Positions 23,275 to 30,105 of a DNA stretch of 30,105 nucleotides are shown piece by piece (within the stretch, counting starts at the first letter, position 1; each line of letters begins with the position of its first letter). Under the pieces are notes generated by a model. It was given only the letters and a program-made list of their open reading frames with translations, had not been told where the DNA came from and did not search any database. A program made the translations under genes and the position numbers. Origin of the DNA: an uncultured Clostridia bacterium (GTDB taxonomy: Bacteria > Bacillota_A > Clostridia > Christensenellales > Aristaeellaceae); the NCBI GenBank assembly GCA_934645275.1, contig CAKUDW010000004.1:1-30105 (forward strand). The letters are read 5' to 3'.

Positions 23275-24072
23275 ATGAATCTTGAACTCAGACAAATTGA
23301 AATGTATAACTACATAAAAGAACGAACCGAAGTCTCCGTGGCAACGCTCGCGCAGCAATTTGGTGTATCGCAGGTTACCATTCGCAGAACGCTCAAGCGG
23401 CTTGAAGATGCGGGACTGGTAAATCACGCATACGGTAAAGCAAATATTGCCGATACCAGCCGCACCGAATTTACTTTTCGCGAGCGTGTGAATATCAACC
23501 CTGTTGGAAAACACAAAATGGCCGAAATCGCACAGCAGTATATTGCAGATACCAGCATTAAATCCGCCTATTTTGACGGCAGCAGCTCTGCGCTGGAGGT
23601 AATTAAGCTGTTGCCCAAAAATGCAAATATGACCATATTCACCAACAGCTTTTCCATTCTGCTGACGCTGCGGGATAAGCCGCAGATCCGCACGTTCTTC
23701 ATCGGCGGCTTTATGGATTGGAACGATCTTTCTACGGCGGATATCACCACAGAAGATCAATGCAAACAAATATTTGTGGATGCCACATTCACATCCTGCG
23801 GCGGCTTTTCTGAAGCAGGCACCTTCAACAACGGCTATACCGGCGCGCAAATTCGCCGCATCATGATGAAAAATTCTCTGCGCAACTACCTGTTGGCCGA
23901 CCACACGAAATACAACAATCAGGGTGTTTTTCTGCTGAACACCTGGGATTCCATCGACGTGCTGATCACCGACCAGGAACTGCCGCTGCCGTTTCTGGAT
24001 AACATGCGCATGCTGAATGTGGATGTGCAGTACAGTAAGTCTGAAGCCGAAGCTGAAGCCCGGCCTCGTTGA
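23275..24072 (+). CDS. DeoR-family transcriptional regulator
   Basis: A 265-residue sugar-responsive regulator, the only plus-strand gene. Residues 4-57 form the DeoR winged helix-turn-helix, with recognition helix VSQVTIRRTLKRLEDAG (31-47). The remainder is the DeoR C-terminal sensor, a ribose-5-phosphate-isomerase-like fold. AYFDGSSSALEV (98-109) stands where many members have DxGTT, and CGGFSEAG plus LLADHTKYN are the later family motifs. It should bind a phosphorylated sugar from the pathway and control the divergent operon through the GTTCA sites, and its own gene through 23142-23168. The ATG follows GGAG with 8-base spacing. Confidence 0.94.
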   Translation: MNLELRQIEMYNYIKERTEVSVATLAQQFGVSQVTIRRTLKRLEDAGLVNHAYGKANIADTSRTEFTFRERVNINPVGKHKMAEIAQQYIADTSIKSAYFDGSSSALEVIKLLPKNANMTIFTNSFSILLTLRDKPQIRTFFIGGFMDWNDLSTADITTEDQCKQIFVDATFTSCGGFSEAGTFNNGYTGAQIRRIMMKNSLRNYLLADHTKYNNQGVFLLNTWDSIDVLITDQELPLPFLDNMRMLNVDVQYSKSEAEAEARPR

Positions 24073-24137
24073 CAGGTACTAAGCAAGAATCGCCGGCCAC
24101 TCTCCGCCAGAGTCGCCGACCTGTAAAACCTGGTTTT
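24072..24137 (+). other. Structured 3' region of the regulator transcript
   Basis: ACAGGT (24072-24077) pairs with ACCTGT (24119-24124) and encloses a hairpin CGGCcACTCT/AGAGTcGCCG at 24094-24118. AAAACC-T-GGTTTT follows at once. It may be part of the transcription end of the regulator gene, although the T run is short. Confidence 0.4.
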
Positions 24138-24148
24138 GCTAATTCTAA

Positions 24149-24182
24149 AGCGCCCCGAAAGACAAACATCTTTCGAGGCGCT
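24149..24182 (-). terminator. Terminator of the ECF operon, possibly bidirectional
   Basis: AGCGCC-C-CGAAAGA and TCTTTCG-A-GGCGCT form a 14-position stem with a 6-base loop. The single C/A mismatch on the plus strand becomes a G-U pair in minus-strand RNA, which is then followed by TTTAGAATT. It therefore best serves the minus-strand ECF operon ending at 24210, and may also stop the converging regulator transcript. Confidence 0.75.
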
Positions 24183-24209
24183 CCATTGTCTTTAGCGACG
24201 CGCGGCGAC

Positions 24210-25094
24210 TCATCCAACCTTGCGCCTCGCGCGGCGGAAGCGCCACTCGGTAAACACATCAAGTAGCAGCGGCATCAGGCAAAGCAACGCGTAGGCCAGA
24301 TAAAAAGCATACGACATCGGCGTGACGCGCGGCAAGCGAACGGCAGGCGCATAGCGCACGTAGCCCTGCCGCAGCAAAACGCTCATGCCAAGCGCCGTCA
24401 TCAGCGCAAACAATGCGATCACATACGCGCGATCGCGATTATCGAAGCGATAAATGGAAAATGCGGTTCGACCGCGCAAGCTGCTGCCACGGCTACGCAT
24501 GGACTCCGACGCGCCGGTCAGCATTTCAATCGTCCATGTAATCAGTATGGAAAAGATTTTCAGCGCATTACGCAGGCGCTGAAAGGCGTTCCCCTGATTT
24601 GCACCCCGGCCGATACCGCGGCGGGCAGTGTTAATTTTGCGTGCCTGACGGCCGATGCGCGGAACCATTCTTAAAAGAATTGCCAGGAACAGCGAGAGCC
24701 GCGGGCTGACCCGTCCAAACAGATAGACCACCTTATCGGCGGTCAGCACCGCGTGCACGCAGGAAAGCCACAGCATGGCCGCCGCCGCCGCAACGCCGAT
24801 TGCCAGCCCACAGGCCAGCGATTCCAGCGTGATATTGTTCTGCACAAAATTCTGGCGAAGCACCGTGACTCCGAAATGATGATAGCTGGCGTACCACAGC
24901 GCAAAGGCAAGCGCACAGGGCAGCAGGCATAGCCCAAACGCCGCGCCACGCGCCCGCTTCAACTTGACTGCGTAAGCAAACGCGCAAACGAGCGATATGG
25001 CCAGATACGCCGGATGCCGAATCAGCAGCGCCGCGGCAATCACGCACGCAAAATAAATGAAATTGATTGCAGGATGGCAGGCCAGAAAACCCAT
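24210..25094 (-). CDS. ecfT: ECF transporter T component (second copy)
   Basis: A 294-residue membrane protein of the CbiQ/EcfT family that links the ATPases to the S subunit. The ATG at 25094 lies 8 bases after GGAG and 5 bases past the EcfS stop. Hydrophobic segments occur at about 10-45, 53-72, 92-115, 132-147, 180-195 and 222-285. The cytoplasmic coupling region carries ARR (157-159) and SRG (201-203), corresponding to the paired Ala-Arg-Gly-type motifs that dock onto the ATPases. It has the same length as the EcfT at 27424 and shares HPAYLA, the RMVP/RMIP step and both coupling motifs. It is the last gene of the operon. Confidence 0.88.
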   Translation of the reverse strand: MGFLACHPAINFIYFACVIAAALLIRHPAYLAISLVCAFAYAVKLKRARGAAFGLCLLPCALAFALWYASYHHFGVTVLRQNFVQNNITLESLACGLAIGVAAAAAMLWLSCVHAVLTADKVVYLFGRVSPRLSLFLAILLRMVPRIGRQARKINTARRGIGRGANQGNAFQRLRNALKIFSILITWTIEMLTGASESMRSRGSSLRGRTAFSIYRFDNRDRAYVIALFALMTALGMSVLLRQGYVRYAPAVRLPRVTPMSYAFYLAYALLCLMPLLLDVFTEWRFRRARRKVG

Positions 25095-25099
25095 GTTAT

Positions 25100-25789
25100 C
25101 TACTCCGTAAGTCCAAATTTCAGCTTGACCCGATCCAGTTTTTCCAGTAACGGCTCGCCCAGCAGCAGTATCGTAATGAAGGTACACGCCGCCTGGCTGG
25201 CATTTACCGGCAGGCCCGACAAATACAGCGGCCACGCGGTCTTCGGCGTGATTTCAGTGAGCGTCAGAAACACAGAGCAGGTATCCAGCAGCGGGCCGAC
25301 AATCAGCAGCACGCAAGCCGCGCCGAATATGGCCATCTGCAGTCTTCTGCGTTTGAGCCAACCCCGCTGAAAAAACAGGCCCGCCGCCAATCCGGCAGAG
25401 CCGTAGGCCATCATTTGCCACGGCGTATACGCACCCTGGCCATAGAAAAAATTGCTGGCAAACGCGCTGACCGCTCCCATCAGAAAGCCTGTTTCCGGGC
25501 CGAAGGCGAAGCCGGAAATGATAATGATGGCAAACATCGGTTTGAAGTGCGGCAGCGGTATAGCTGCGCGCGCTGCCACGGCGATGGCGCACATCACGGC
25601 AATAACAACCAGCTCGCGCGCCTGCGGCTTTCTGCCCTCGAATGCCATGATGAACGGAACCAAAATTTCTACGATCACCAGCGTACTGGTGATATAATAG
25701 CTGCGCCCAGACAGGCTTCTGCCCAGCAACAGCGTCGCCGGAATCAGCACAAGGAATACGATCAGCGTCGCAATGGTGGATTTCTTCAT
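25100..25789 (-). CDS. ECF transporter S component (substrate-binding membrane subunit)
   Basis: A 229-residue polytopic membrane protein with about six hydrophobic helices, the usual architecture of an ECF substrate subunit. The central stretch IPLPHFKPMFAIIIISGFAF, then GPETGFLMGAVSAFASNFFYGQG and TPWQMMAYGSAGLAAGLFF, matches a group of Clostridia S components commonly annotated only as such. Its start directly abuts the EcfA stop, with GGAGG upstream. The S subunit sets substrate specificity. The neighbouring transcobalamin-like genes suggest a cobalamin or corrinoid, but no substrate can be read from the sequence itself. Confidence 0.87.
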   Translation of the reverse strand: MKKSTIATLIVFLVLIPATLLLGRSLSGRSYYITSTLVIVEILVPFIMAFEGRKPQARELVVIAVMCAIAVAARAAIPLPHFKPMFAIIIISGFAFGPETGFLMGAVSAFASNFFYGQGAYTPWQMMAYGSAGLAAGLFFQRGWLKRRRLQMAIFGAACVLLIVGPLLDTCSVFLTLTEITPKTAWPLYLSGLPVNASQAACTFITILLLGEPLLEKLDRVKLKFGLTE

Positions 25790-27451
25790 TTATGCTTCCT
25801 CCATGTTTTTCCGGTAGAGCTCGATCACATCCTCGCAGGAAACCGCGTTTTTGAACACGCAGCGGCTCATGCGGTTGGCGGCGGAGGTGTAGAAGCTGTT
25901 CTGACCGAAGAAGCGGCGCGGCGTGTCCACAGTCAGCAGCTGGCCGTCAAAGAACATGCCCACCAGATCGGCGTAGCGCGCGCAAAATTCCACATCGTGC
26001 GAAACCATCACGATGGTGATGCCCTGCGCCTTTAGCTGCTTCAGGATTTCGGCGAAGGTCTGTTTGAAAAAGCTGTCGATACCCTTGGTGGGTTCGTCCA
26101 GCAGCAGGATGGCCGGCTTCGTCAGCAGCACCTTGGCCAGCGCTGCGCGCTGCTGCTCGCCACCGGACAGGTCGTAGGGATGGCTGCCCATGAACGGTTC
26201 AATTTGGCACAGCCCAGAAACGCGTTCGATTTCCGACGCGTCGCCACTCATTTCCGCCAGCTCCTCGCGCACCGTTTTTTTCACGAACAGACTCTTGGGA
26301 TCCTGCGGCAGCATTGCGAGCTTTCCGTGGAACAGCTCTGCGTTTTTATACTTATTCAGCGGTCTGCCGTCGATCAGCACCTTGCCGCGATACGCCCTGC
26401 AGGTACCGCAGACGGCCTTCAGCATCGTAGATTTGCCGGCGCCGTTGCCGCCCACGACGGCAAACAGCTGGCCCCGCGGCACGCTCAGGTTCACGCCGCG
26501 CAGTATATCCGGGCTGTCCTTTTCGTAACGGAACCAGACCTCCTTCAACGAGATCGCCGCATCAATTTCCTCGCCCAACGGCGCTTCCGGTTCCGGCTCG
26601 CACGCGCGCAGCGGACGATTGGCAAAGGTCTGCGTCAACCACGCGCGCCCCTCGCGCACCGTCAACGGGCATTCACCCGCCGCGCCCGCACCGTAGAACG
26701 CGCGCACGGGCGTGGGCATTGCCGAAAACATGGGATTATTCTGCGCATGCAGCGCGCCGCAAACCTCCCGTGGCGTGCCATTGGCAATGATTTGCCCCGC
26801 ATCCAGCACCACGGCGCGGTCGGCATAGGGCAGAATATCCTCCAGGCGATGCTCCGTGATGATCACGGTGGTGCCCAGTTCAAGATTGATTTTGCGCACA
26901 GTATTGAGAAAATCCGAGGCCGCGATGGGATCGAGCTGACTGGTAGGTTCATCCAGAATCAGCACCTCCGGCTGCATCGCCATGATCGACGCCAGGTTCA
27001 GCAACTGCTTCTGGCCGCCCGACAGGTTTGCCACGTCACGGTGAAACCAGTCCTGAATGCCAAAATAGCAGGCCATTTCAGCCACGCGCAGGCGCATGGT
27101 TTTCTGGTCGCAGCCCAGGCTCTCCAGCCCGAAGGCCAGCTCGTGCCACACCTTGTCGGTCACGATTTGTTCATCCGGATTCTGCATCACATAGCCGATC
27201 TTTGCCGCCTGATCGCGCTGGGAAACCTGCTCAAGCGGAATGCCGCCGAACAGAATTTCGCCGCTGCGCTTGCCCGCGGGTGTGAGCACGGTCTTCAGAT
27301 GCCGCAGCAGCGTAGTCTTGCCGCTGCCGCTACGCCCGCAGACGACCAGATATTCGCCGCGGTCTACTGTGAGGCTCACGTCCGAAAGGCTCTGCCTGTC
27401 CTTCGCGCCCGCGTGGCTGAAGCTCAGATTCCTGATCTCGAAATGTGCCAT
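25790..27451 (-). CDS. Fused two-domain ECF transporter ATPase (EcfA-EcfA')
   Basis: A 553-residue cytoplasmic ATPase with two complete nucleotide-binding domains. Domain 1 has Walker A GRSGSGKTT (39-47), signature LSGGQKQ (143-149) and LILDEPTSQLD. Domain 2 has GGNGAGKST (334-342), LSGGEQQR (428-435) and LLLDEPTKGID. A Q-loop PDEQ segment typical of EcfA is at 92-95. About 85 linker residues join the halves. The start is the ATG at 27451 behind GAGG, inside the last 28 bases of the ecfT gene. The reading frame stays open for 200 more codons upstream, but that part has no coding sense. One fused ATPase could serve both EcfT proteins. Confidence 0.93.
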   Translation of the reverse strand: MAHFEIRNLSFSHAGAKDRQSLSDVSLTVDRGEYLVVCGRSGSGKTTLLRHLKTVLTPAGKRSGEILFGGIPLEQVSQRDQAAKIGYVMQNPDEQIVTDKVWHELAFGLESLGCDQKTMRLRVAEMACYFGIQDWFHRDVANLSGGQKQLLNLASIMAMQPEVLILDEPTSQLDPIAASDFLNTVRKINLELGTTVIITEHRLEDILPYADRAVVLDAGQIIANGTPREVCGALHAQNNPMFSAMPTPVRAFYGAGAAGECPLTVREGRAWLTQTFANRPLRACEPEPEAPLGEEIDAAISLKEVWFRYEKDSPDILRGVNLSVPRGQLFAVVGGNGAGKSTMLKAVCGTCRAYRGKVLIDGRPLNKYKNAELFHGKLAMLPQDPKSLFVKKTVREELAEMSGDASEIERVSGLCQIEPFMGSHPYDLSGGEQQRAALAKVLLTKPAILLLDEPTKGIDSFFKQTFAEILKQLKAQGITIVMVSHDVEFCARYADLVGMFFDGQLLTVDTPRRFFGQNSFYTSAANRMSRCVFKNAVSCEDVIELYRKNMEEA

Positions 27452-28308
27452 TGTACATCCTCTTTCAGATTCAACAGGGTGGGCGCGAGCAAAAACAGCG
27501 CATACGCCATTAACCCCCAGAAATTTTTGCCCGCTATGGGCGCAACGGCCATTGCGGGCGTGTATTCCGCCGATCCGCCGCCCCCCGCGAGCGCGAAGAC
27601 CGCCAATGCGAGCAGCAGCGCGGAGGCCGCCGATACAAGCGCATCCCCCATTTTGAATGAATAGCTGTGGAAGCAGCTGCGCTTTCCCACCCCGTAGCCG
27701 CGGCTGTTCATGCTGTCCGCCGTCACGACGCTGCCTTCCAGCGCCCATGTGGTCAACACAGAGAGCACAGCCATACCGCTCGCCAGTTTTTCGCGCGCAT
27801 CGCCCTGTCCGCCCATGCCGATACAGCGGCGCGCACCCGAAATTTGCTTCGCCTGCCGCGTCAAACTCGGAATCATTCTGAACACAGTGGTGAGCAGCAG
27901 CGCCGTGGACGGCGCAAGCGCGGCGAACAGATAGGAAAACTTGTCCTCGGTCATCACCGCATTGTAGGCCGAAAACCATTGAAGCATCGCAACGAACATG
28001 CCGGCCAGCACCATGCCATAGCACAGCGCTTCCAGCGTATAGGGGCGGCCAAAGCAATTAAAGATCACCCGCGCGCCTCGCGTGTTCAGCAACGGATTGA
28101 CGGCCGAAAGCAACGCCCAGAACGGCAGCAGCCGCACAAAGCGCTTCAGCGCCCGGCCGCCCGTCAGGCTGATATTCAGGCACAGCGCGCCCAGCAGGCT
28201 CGCCGCCAGATACGCGGGGTGCTGCACCAACACCGCCATGCAAATCGCGGCCATGAAAAACGCAAAGCACACCGCGGGGTGCAGCTTGGCAAAGTACGTT
28301 TCCTTCAT
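27424..28308 (-). CDS. ecfT: ECF transporter T component (first copy)
   Basis: A 294-residue CbiQ/EcfT-family membrane protein. Hydrophobic segments are near 12-48, 58-72, 95-115, 128-145, 178-192 and 214-236, with a final helix near 262-280. The coupling motifs are ARR (159-161) and SRG (202-204). HPAYLA (30-35), TLEALCYG and FRMIP align with the EcfT at 24210, so the two are paralogues that have diverged considerably. The ribosome binding site is weak (GAAAG). Its 3' end overlaps the ATPase start by 28 bases, which suggests coupled translation. Confidence 0.9.
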   Translation of the reverse strand: MKETYFAKLHPAVCFAFFMAAICMAVLVQHPAYLAASLLGALCLNISLTGGRALKRFVRLLPFWALLSAVNPLLNTRGARVIFNCFGRPYTLEALCYGMVLAGMFVAMLQWFSAYNAVMTEDKFSYLFAALAPSTALLLTTVFRMIPSLTRQAKQISGARRCIGMGGQGDAREKLASGMAVLSVLTTWALEGSVVTADSMNSRGYGVGKRSCFHSYSFKMGDALVSAASALLLALAVFALAGGGGSAEYTPAMAVAPIAGKNFWGLMAYALFLLAPTLLNLKEDVQWHISRSGI

Positions 28309-28329
28309 TGTAATTCTTTCATATTAATA

Positions 28330-29427
28330 TTAAAAGGTTCCGCCGCCCACGTCTTCGCCCAGGCCCACACAGGTGTAGCACCAGACGATGGATTCGCCGC
28401 CGGTCAGCTTGTATTCAGAGCAACCGTAATTCGGGAACCATTCGTTCACCTTGTACATCCAACCGGACTGCGGCCCGCAATCGAACTCGTAGAGCTGATG
28501 AATGCCTTCAATATAGTAGCTGTCGTACATGGGCGTCCAGCTGTATTCAATTTGGATATCATAGGCGTCGCACACGCGCTTGAGCACGTCGAACACCGTT
28601 TCACCCGATTCGAATTCCACCTGCGTGGGGGCAAGAATTACGCCGTTATCCGGCACATAGCTGGCTTTGGCGGTGTCCAGATTATCCCAGTTATTCAGGA
28701 TGGTATCGCAATAAATGGCAATGGTACAGGTAAGGCCGTCGCCGTCGCCGGAGACGAGCTGACTGCCGATGGCCGCCGCACGTTCCTGCTCGAGCGCGTC
28801 CAGCTCTGCATCCGTCACACAGAGCGCGCGGCTCTGATTTGCAGCGTGAATCTGCGCAATGGCAAAATCGTTGAGCGCCTGCACGTTCACCTCACCCACG
28901 CTCTCATCCCGGCCCACCCAGTACACGGCCTGGCCAGCGGGCGTATCCGCCACGCTGCCATCCAATACCGTCAGCGTCTGCGCGCTGCCGCGCACGGAAA
29001 GCAGCGCCGCCGCGTCCTCAAAGTTGAGCGCTTTTTCAACAAAATCAAGTTCCAGCGCACTGCGCGCGTTCACAAATACCTCGCCAGAGGCGAGTTCGGC
29101 CCTGAACGCATTCGTCTTAGGCGATAGAATCGTCGCCTCTGCCCCGCCGCCCAGTGCAATCGTGCCGTCGTTCAGCCGAATCACGGCCGTCGCGCCCGCA
29201 GCGCAGGAAAGCGCGTCGCCTTCGCGCAGCGCCGTCTCTTCCTCCACCGGATAGGCCACGCCGCCGCGCGTCAGGTTGACCACGCCGCGCACATCCGCGA
29301 GCACTGCCGCGTCCCGCTCGCCGCCAAACCAGCCGCGCACGCTGCCCACGGCATAAAGCCCTGCGGCCGCGACGGCCAGAATGACGACAACCATGATGAT
29401 ATTTGCAATGCGCCGCTTTTTTTTCAT
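28330..29427 (-). CDS. Membrane-anchored protein with FecR-like and DUF4430 (transcobalamin C-terminal-like) domains
   Basis: A 365-residue extracytoplasmic protein. A basic N-terminus and a transmembrane anchor at 8-28 lack a lipobox. Residues about 44-160 look like a FecR-type beta domain (DVRGVVNLTRGG, LREGDALSC, GATAVIRLNDGTIALG, ASGEVFVNA). A helical linker follows to about 225. Residues 233-362 are the DUF4430 domain: TIAIYCDTIL, SGETVFDVLKRVCDAY, IEGIHQLYEFDCGPQSGWMY, NYGCSEYKL and SIVWCYTC. This domain is the homologue of the C-terminal cobalamin-binding lobe of intrinsic factor and transcobalamin. It lies between the toroid gene and ecfT. Ligand capture for the importer is the inferred role. 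Confidence 0.85.
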   Translation of the reverse strand: MKKKRRIANIIMVVVILAVAAAGLYAVGSVRGWFGGERDAAVLADVRGVVNLTRGGVAYPVEEETALREGDALSCAAGATAVIRLNDGTIALGGGAEATILSPKTNAFRAELASGEVFVNARSALELDFVEKALNFEDAAALLSVRGSAQTLTVLDGSVADTPAGQAVYWVGRDESVGEVNVQALNDFAIAQIHAANQSRALCVTDAELDALEQERAAAIGSQLVSGDGDGLTCTIAIYCDTILNNWDNLDTAKASYVPDNGVILAPTQVEFESGETVFDVLKRVCDAYDIQIEYSWTPMYDSYYIEGIHQLYEFDCGPQSGWMYKVNEWFPNYGCSEYKLTGGESIVWCYTCVGLGEDVGGGTF

Positions 29428-29445
29428 GAAAATTCTCCCTGCGTT

Positions 29446-30105
29446 TTACTGCGCCGCGTTCAGCGCGTCGGTCATATCGTAAAGGCGAGTCTTACCCGAA
29501 AGCAGGCGATCGTAGGAAGTCAACGCGTAATACGCCTGTTCGGTTGCCATGCCGTCTCGATCGTGATCGAGCAGATGCCTGAAACCGCCGCCCTCGACAT
29601 AGTATTCCATCAGCGCGTCCACGACGGAATTGCCGTTTTTAATGAAGCGCTCGTCGGCTTCCGGATCGACGCCCAGCGCGCACAGCGCGGTGAGCACCTG
29701 CGAAATGGATTCGCTGGTGGGCACAATGTTGCCGTTGCCGTCGAAAGTACCAAAACTGCCGTCGTCAAACTGCATTTCGGAAAGGCGCGCGAGCGCCGCG
29801 TCCACCGCCGAATTCACATCCACGGCGAAGAGCTGTGCCTCGCCCTCGTGCACATAGTAGCGCGCGAGCGACTGCAGCGCCATGCCGGTCATATCTGAAT
29901 CGGCCGAATTGCCCGCGAAGGCCCAGCCGCCATCCTCCAGCTGCATGTTCAGCACCGCCTGCACCAGCATTTCGCGGATATAGTTCGCGCCGTCCGGAAT
30001 TTCGTAATCGCCGCAATCCAGCGCGATCAACGCCCATATGGGCCCGTTGTTGCCCTGCTTAGCCAGGAAATTCATATCACCCAGCGGCTCGAGCAGGTTA
30101 TAGCC
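29446..30105 (-). CDS. Alpha/alpha-toroid protein with prenyltransferase/squalene-oxidase repeats (cut by window edge)
   Basis: The C-terminal 219 residues are visible and the frame is open to the edge of the window. A Met at 30075 is internal, because the coding sense (GYNLLEPLGD) continues upstream of it. Repeats of the squalene-cyclase/prenyltransferase type are clear: MQLEDGGWAF followed by DMTGMALQSLA, and MQFDDGSFGTF followed by SISQVLTALCALG, with a final ATEQAYYALTSY helix. These build an alpha6/alpha6 barrel, the fold of the N-terminal half of intrinsic factor and transcobalamin. It is 18 bases before the DUF4430 gene. An export signal would lie outside the window. Confidence 0.85.
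   Translation of the reverse strand, partial: GYNLLEPLGDMNFLAKQGNNGPIWALIALDCGDYEIPDGANYIREMLVQAVLNMQLEDGGWAFAGNSADSDMTGMALQSLARYYVHEGEAQLFAVDVNSAVDAALARLSEMQFDDGSFGTFDGNGNIVPTSESISQVLTALCALGVDPEADERFIKNGNSVVDALMEYYVEGGGFRHLLDHDRDGMATEQAYYALTSYDRLLSGKTRLYDMTDALNAAQ

Noticed and set aside
27452..28057. An N-terminal extension of about 200 residues on the fused ECF ATPase
   Set aside because: This part overlaps ecfT in another frame and reads as biased Gly/Arg/Cys-rich nonsense. A good ribosome binding site precedes the ATG at 27451, where the ABC domain begins.
26180..29127. Very long plus-strand open frames (486 and 494 codons) opposite the ECF operon
   Set aside because: They lie antisense to genes with clear ABC and EcfT motifs, have low-complexity Arg/His/Ala-rich translations, and lack ribosome binding sites. 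They arise from the GC-rich codon bias of the true strand.
28309..29445. A cobalamin riboswitch for the ECF operon
   Set aside because: The gaps inside the operon are only about 20 bases and hold nothing. Any leader would be upstream of the window's right edge and cannot be judged.
1..30105. CRISPR arrays, tRNA or rRNA genes, insertion sequences, phage or toxin-antitoxin genes
   Set aside because: No regularly spaced repeats, cloverleaf sequences, transposase motifs or terminal repeats were seen on either strand.

Overview
The window looks like chromosomal DNA from a Gram-positive bacterium, most likely an anaerobic Clostridia-type Bacillota with moderately high GC (my estimate by eye, mid-50s percent). 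The reasons are strong AGGAG-type ribosome binding sites in front of most genes, tight co-directional operons, sigma-A-like promoters, a DeoR-type regulator, and energy-coupling-factor (ECF) transporter parts. Every gene except one regulator (23275-24072) is read from the minus strand, so the operons are described right to left. No rRNA, tRNA, IS element, phage gene or CRISPR array was seen.

Right part (24210-30105): a six-gene minus-strand operon that enters the window already in progress. In order it encodes an alpha/alpha-toroid (prenyltransferase/squalene-oxidase-repeat) protein cut by the window edge, a membrane-anchored protein ending in a DUF4430 (transcobalamin C-terminal-like) domain, an EcfT, a fused two-domain EcfA ATPase, an EcfS, and a second EcfT. 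The first two proteins correspond to the two halves of animal intrinsic factor/transcobalamin. My main hypothesis is a surface-exposed, split cobalamin-capture module feeding an ECF importer with two different T subunits. The substrate is inferred, not proven.

Middle part (7080-24072): a divergent DeoR-family regulator faces a 15-gene sugar catabolic operon running from 22751 to 7160 and ending at a strong terminator. It encodes an ABC sugar importer (ATPase, permease, binding protein), a DUF4432 mutarotase-like protein, a fucose/arabinose-isomerase-like enzyme, two class II aldolases, two FGGY kinases (one clearly rhamnulokinase-like), two zinc dehydrogenases, two xylose-isomerase-like TIM barrels, an HxlB-like SIS isomerase and a small cupin. 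The logic is isomerase, kinase, aldolase, as for L-rhamnose or L-fucose, but most steps are doubled, so either two sugars or an unusual one is used. The divergent promoter region holds ten GTTCA/TGAAC half-sites and inverted repeats overlapping both promoters.

Left part (1-6818): a separately transcribed SDR oxidoreductase (6018-6818) with its own promoter and terminator. Beyond it a promoter at 5806-5834 drives a glycan operon: GT2 glycosyltransferase, a small glycosyltransferase-like protein, rmlA, rmlC, rmlB, and two NAD-dependent sugar epimerase/reductase genes, the last cut by the window edge. This makes and transfers a dTDP-6-deoxyhexose (rhamnose or a relative). No rmlD is visible, so the final sugar is uncertain.
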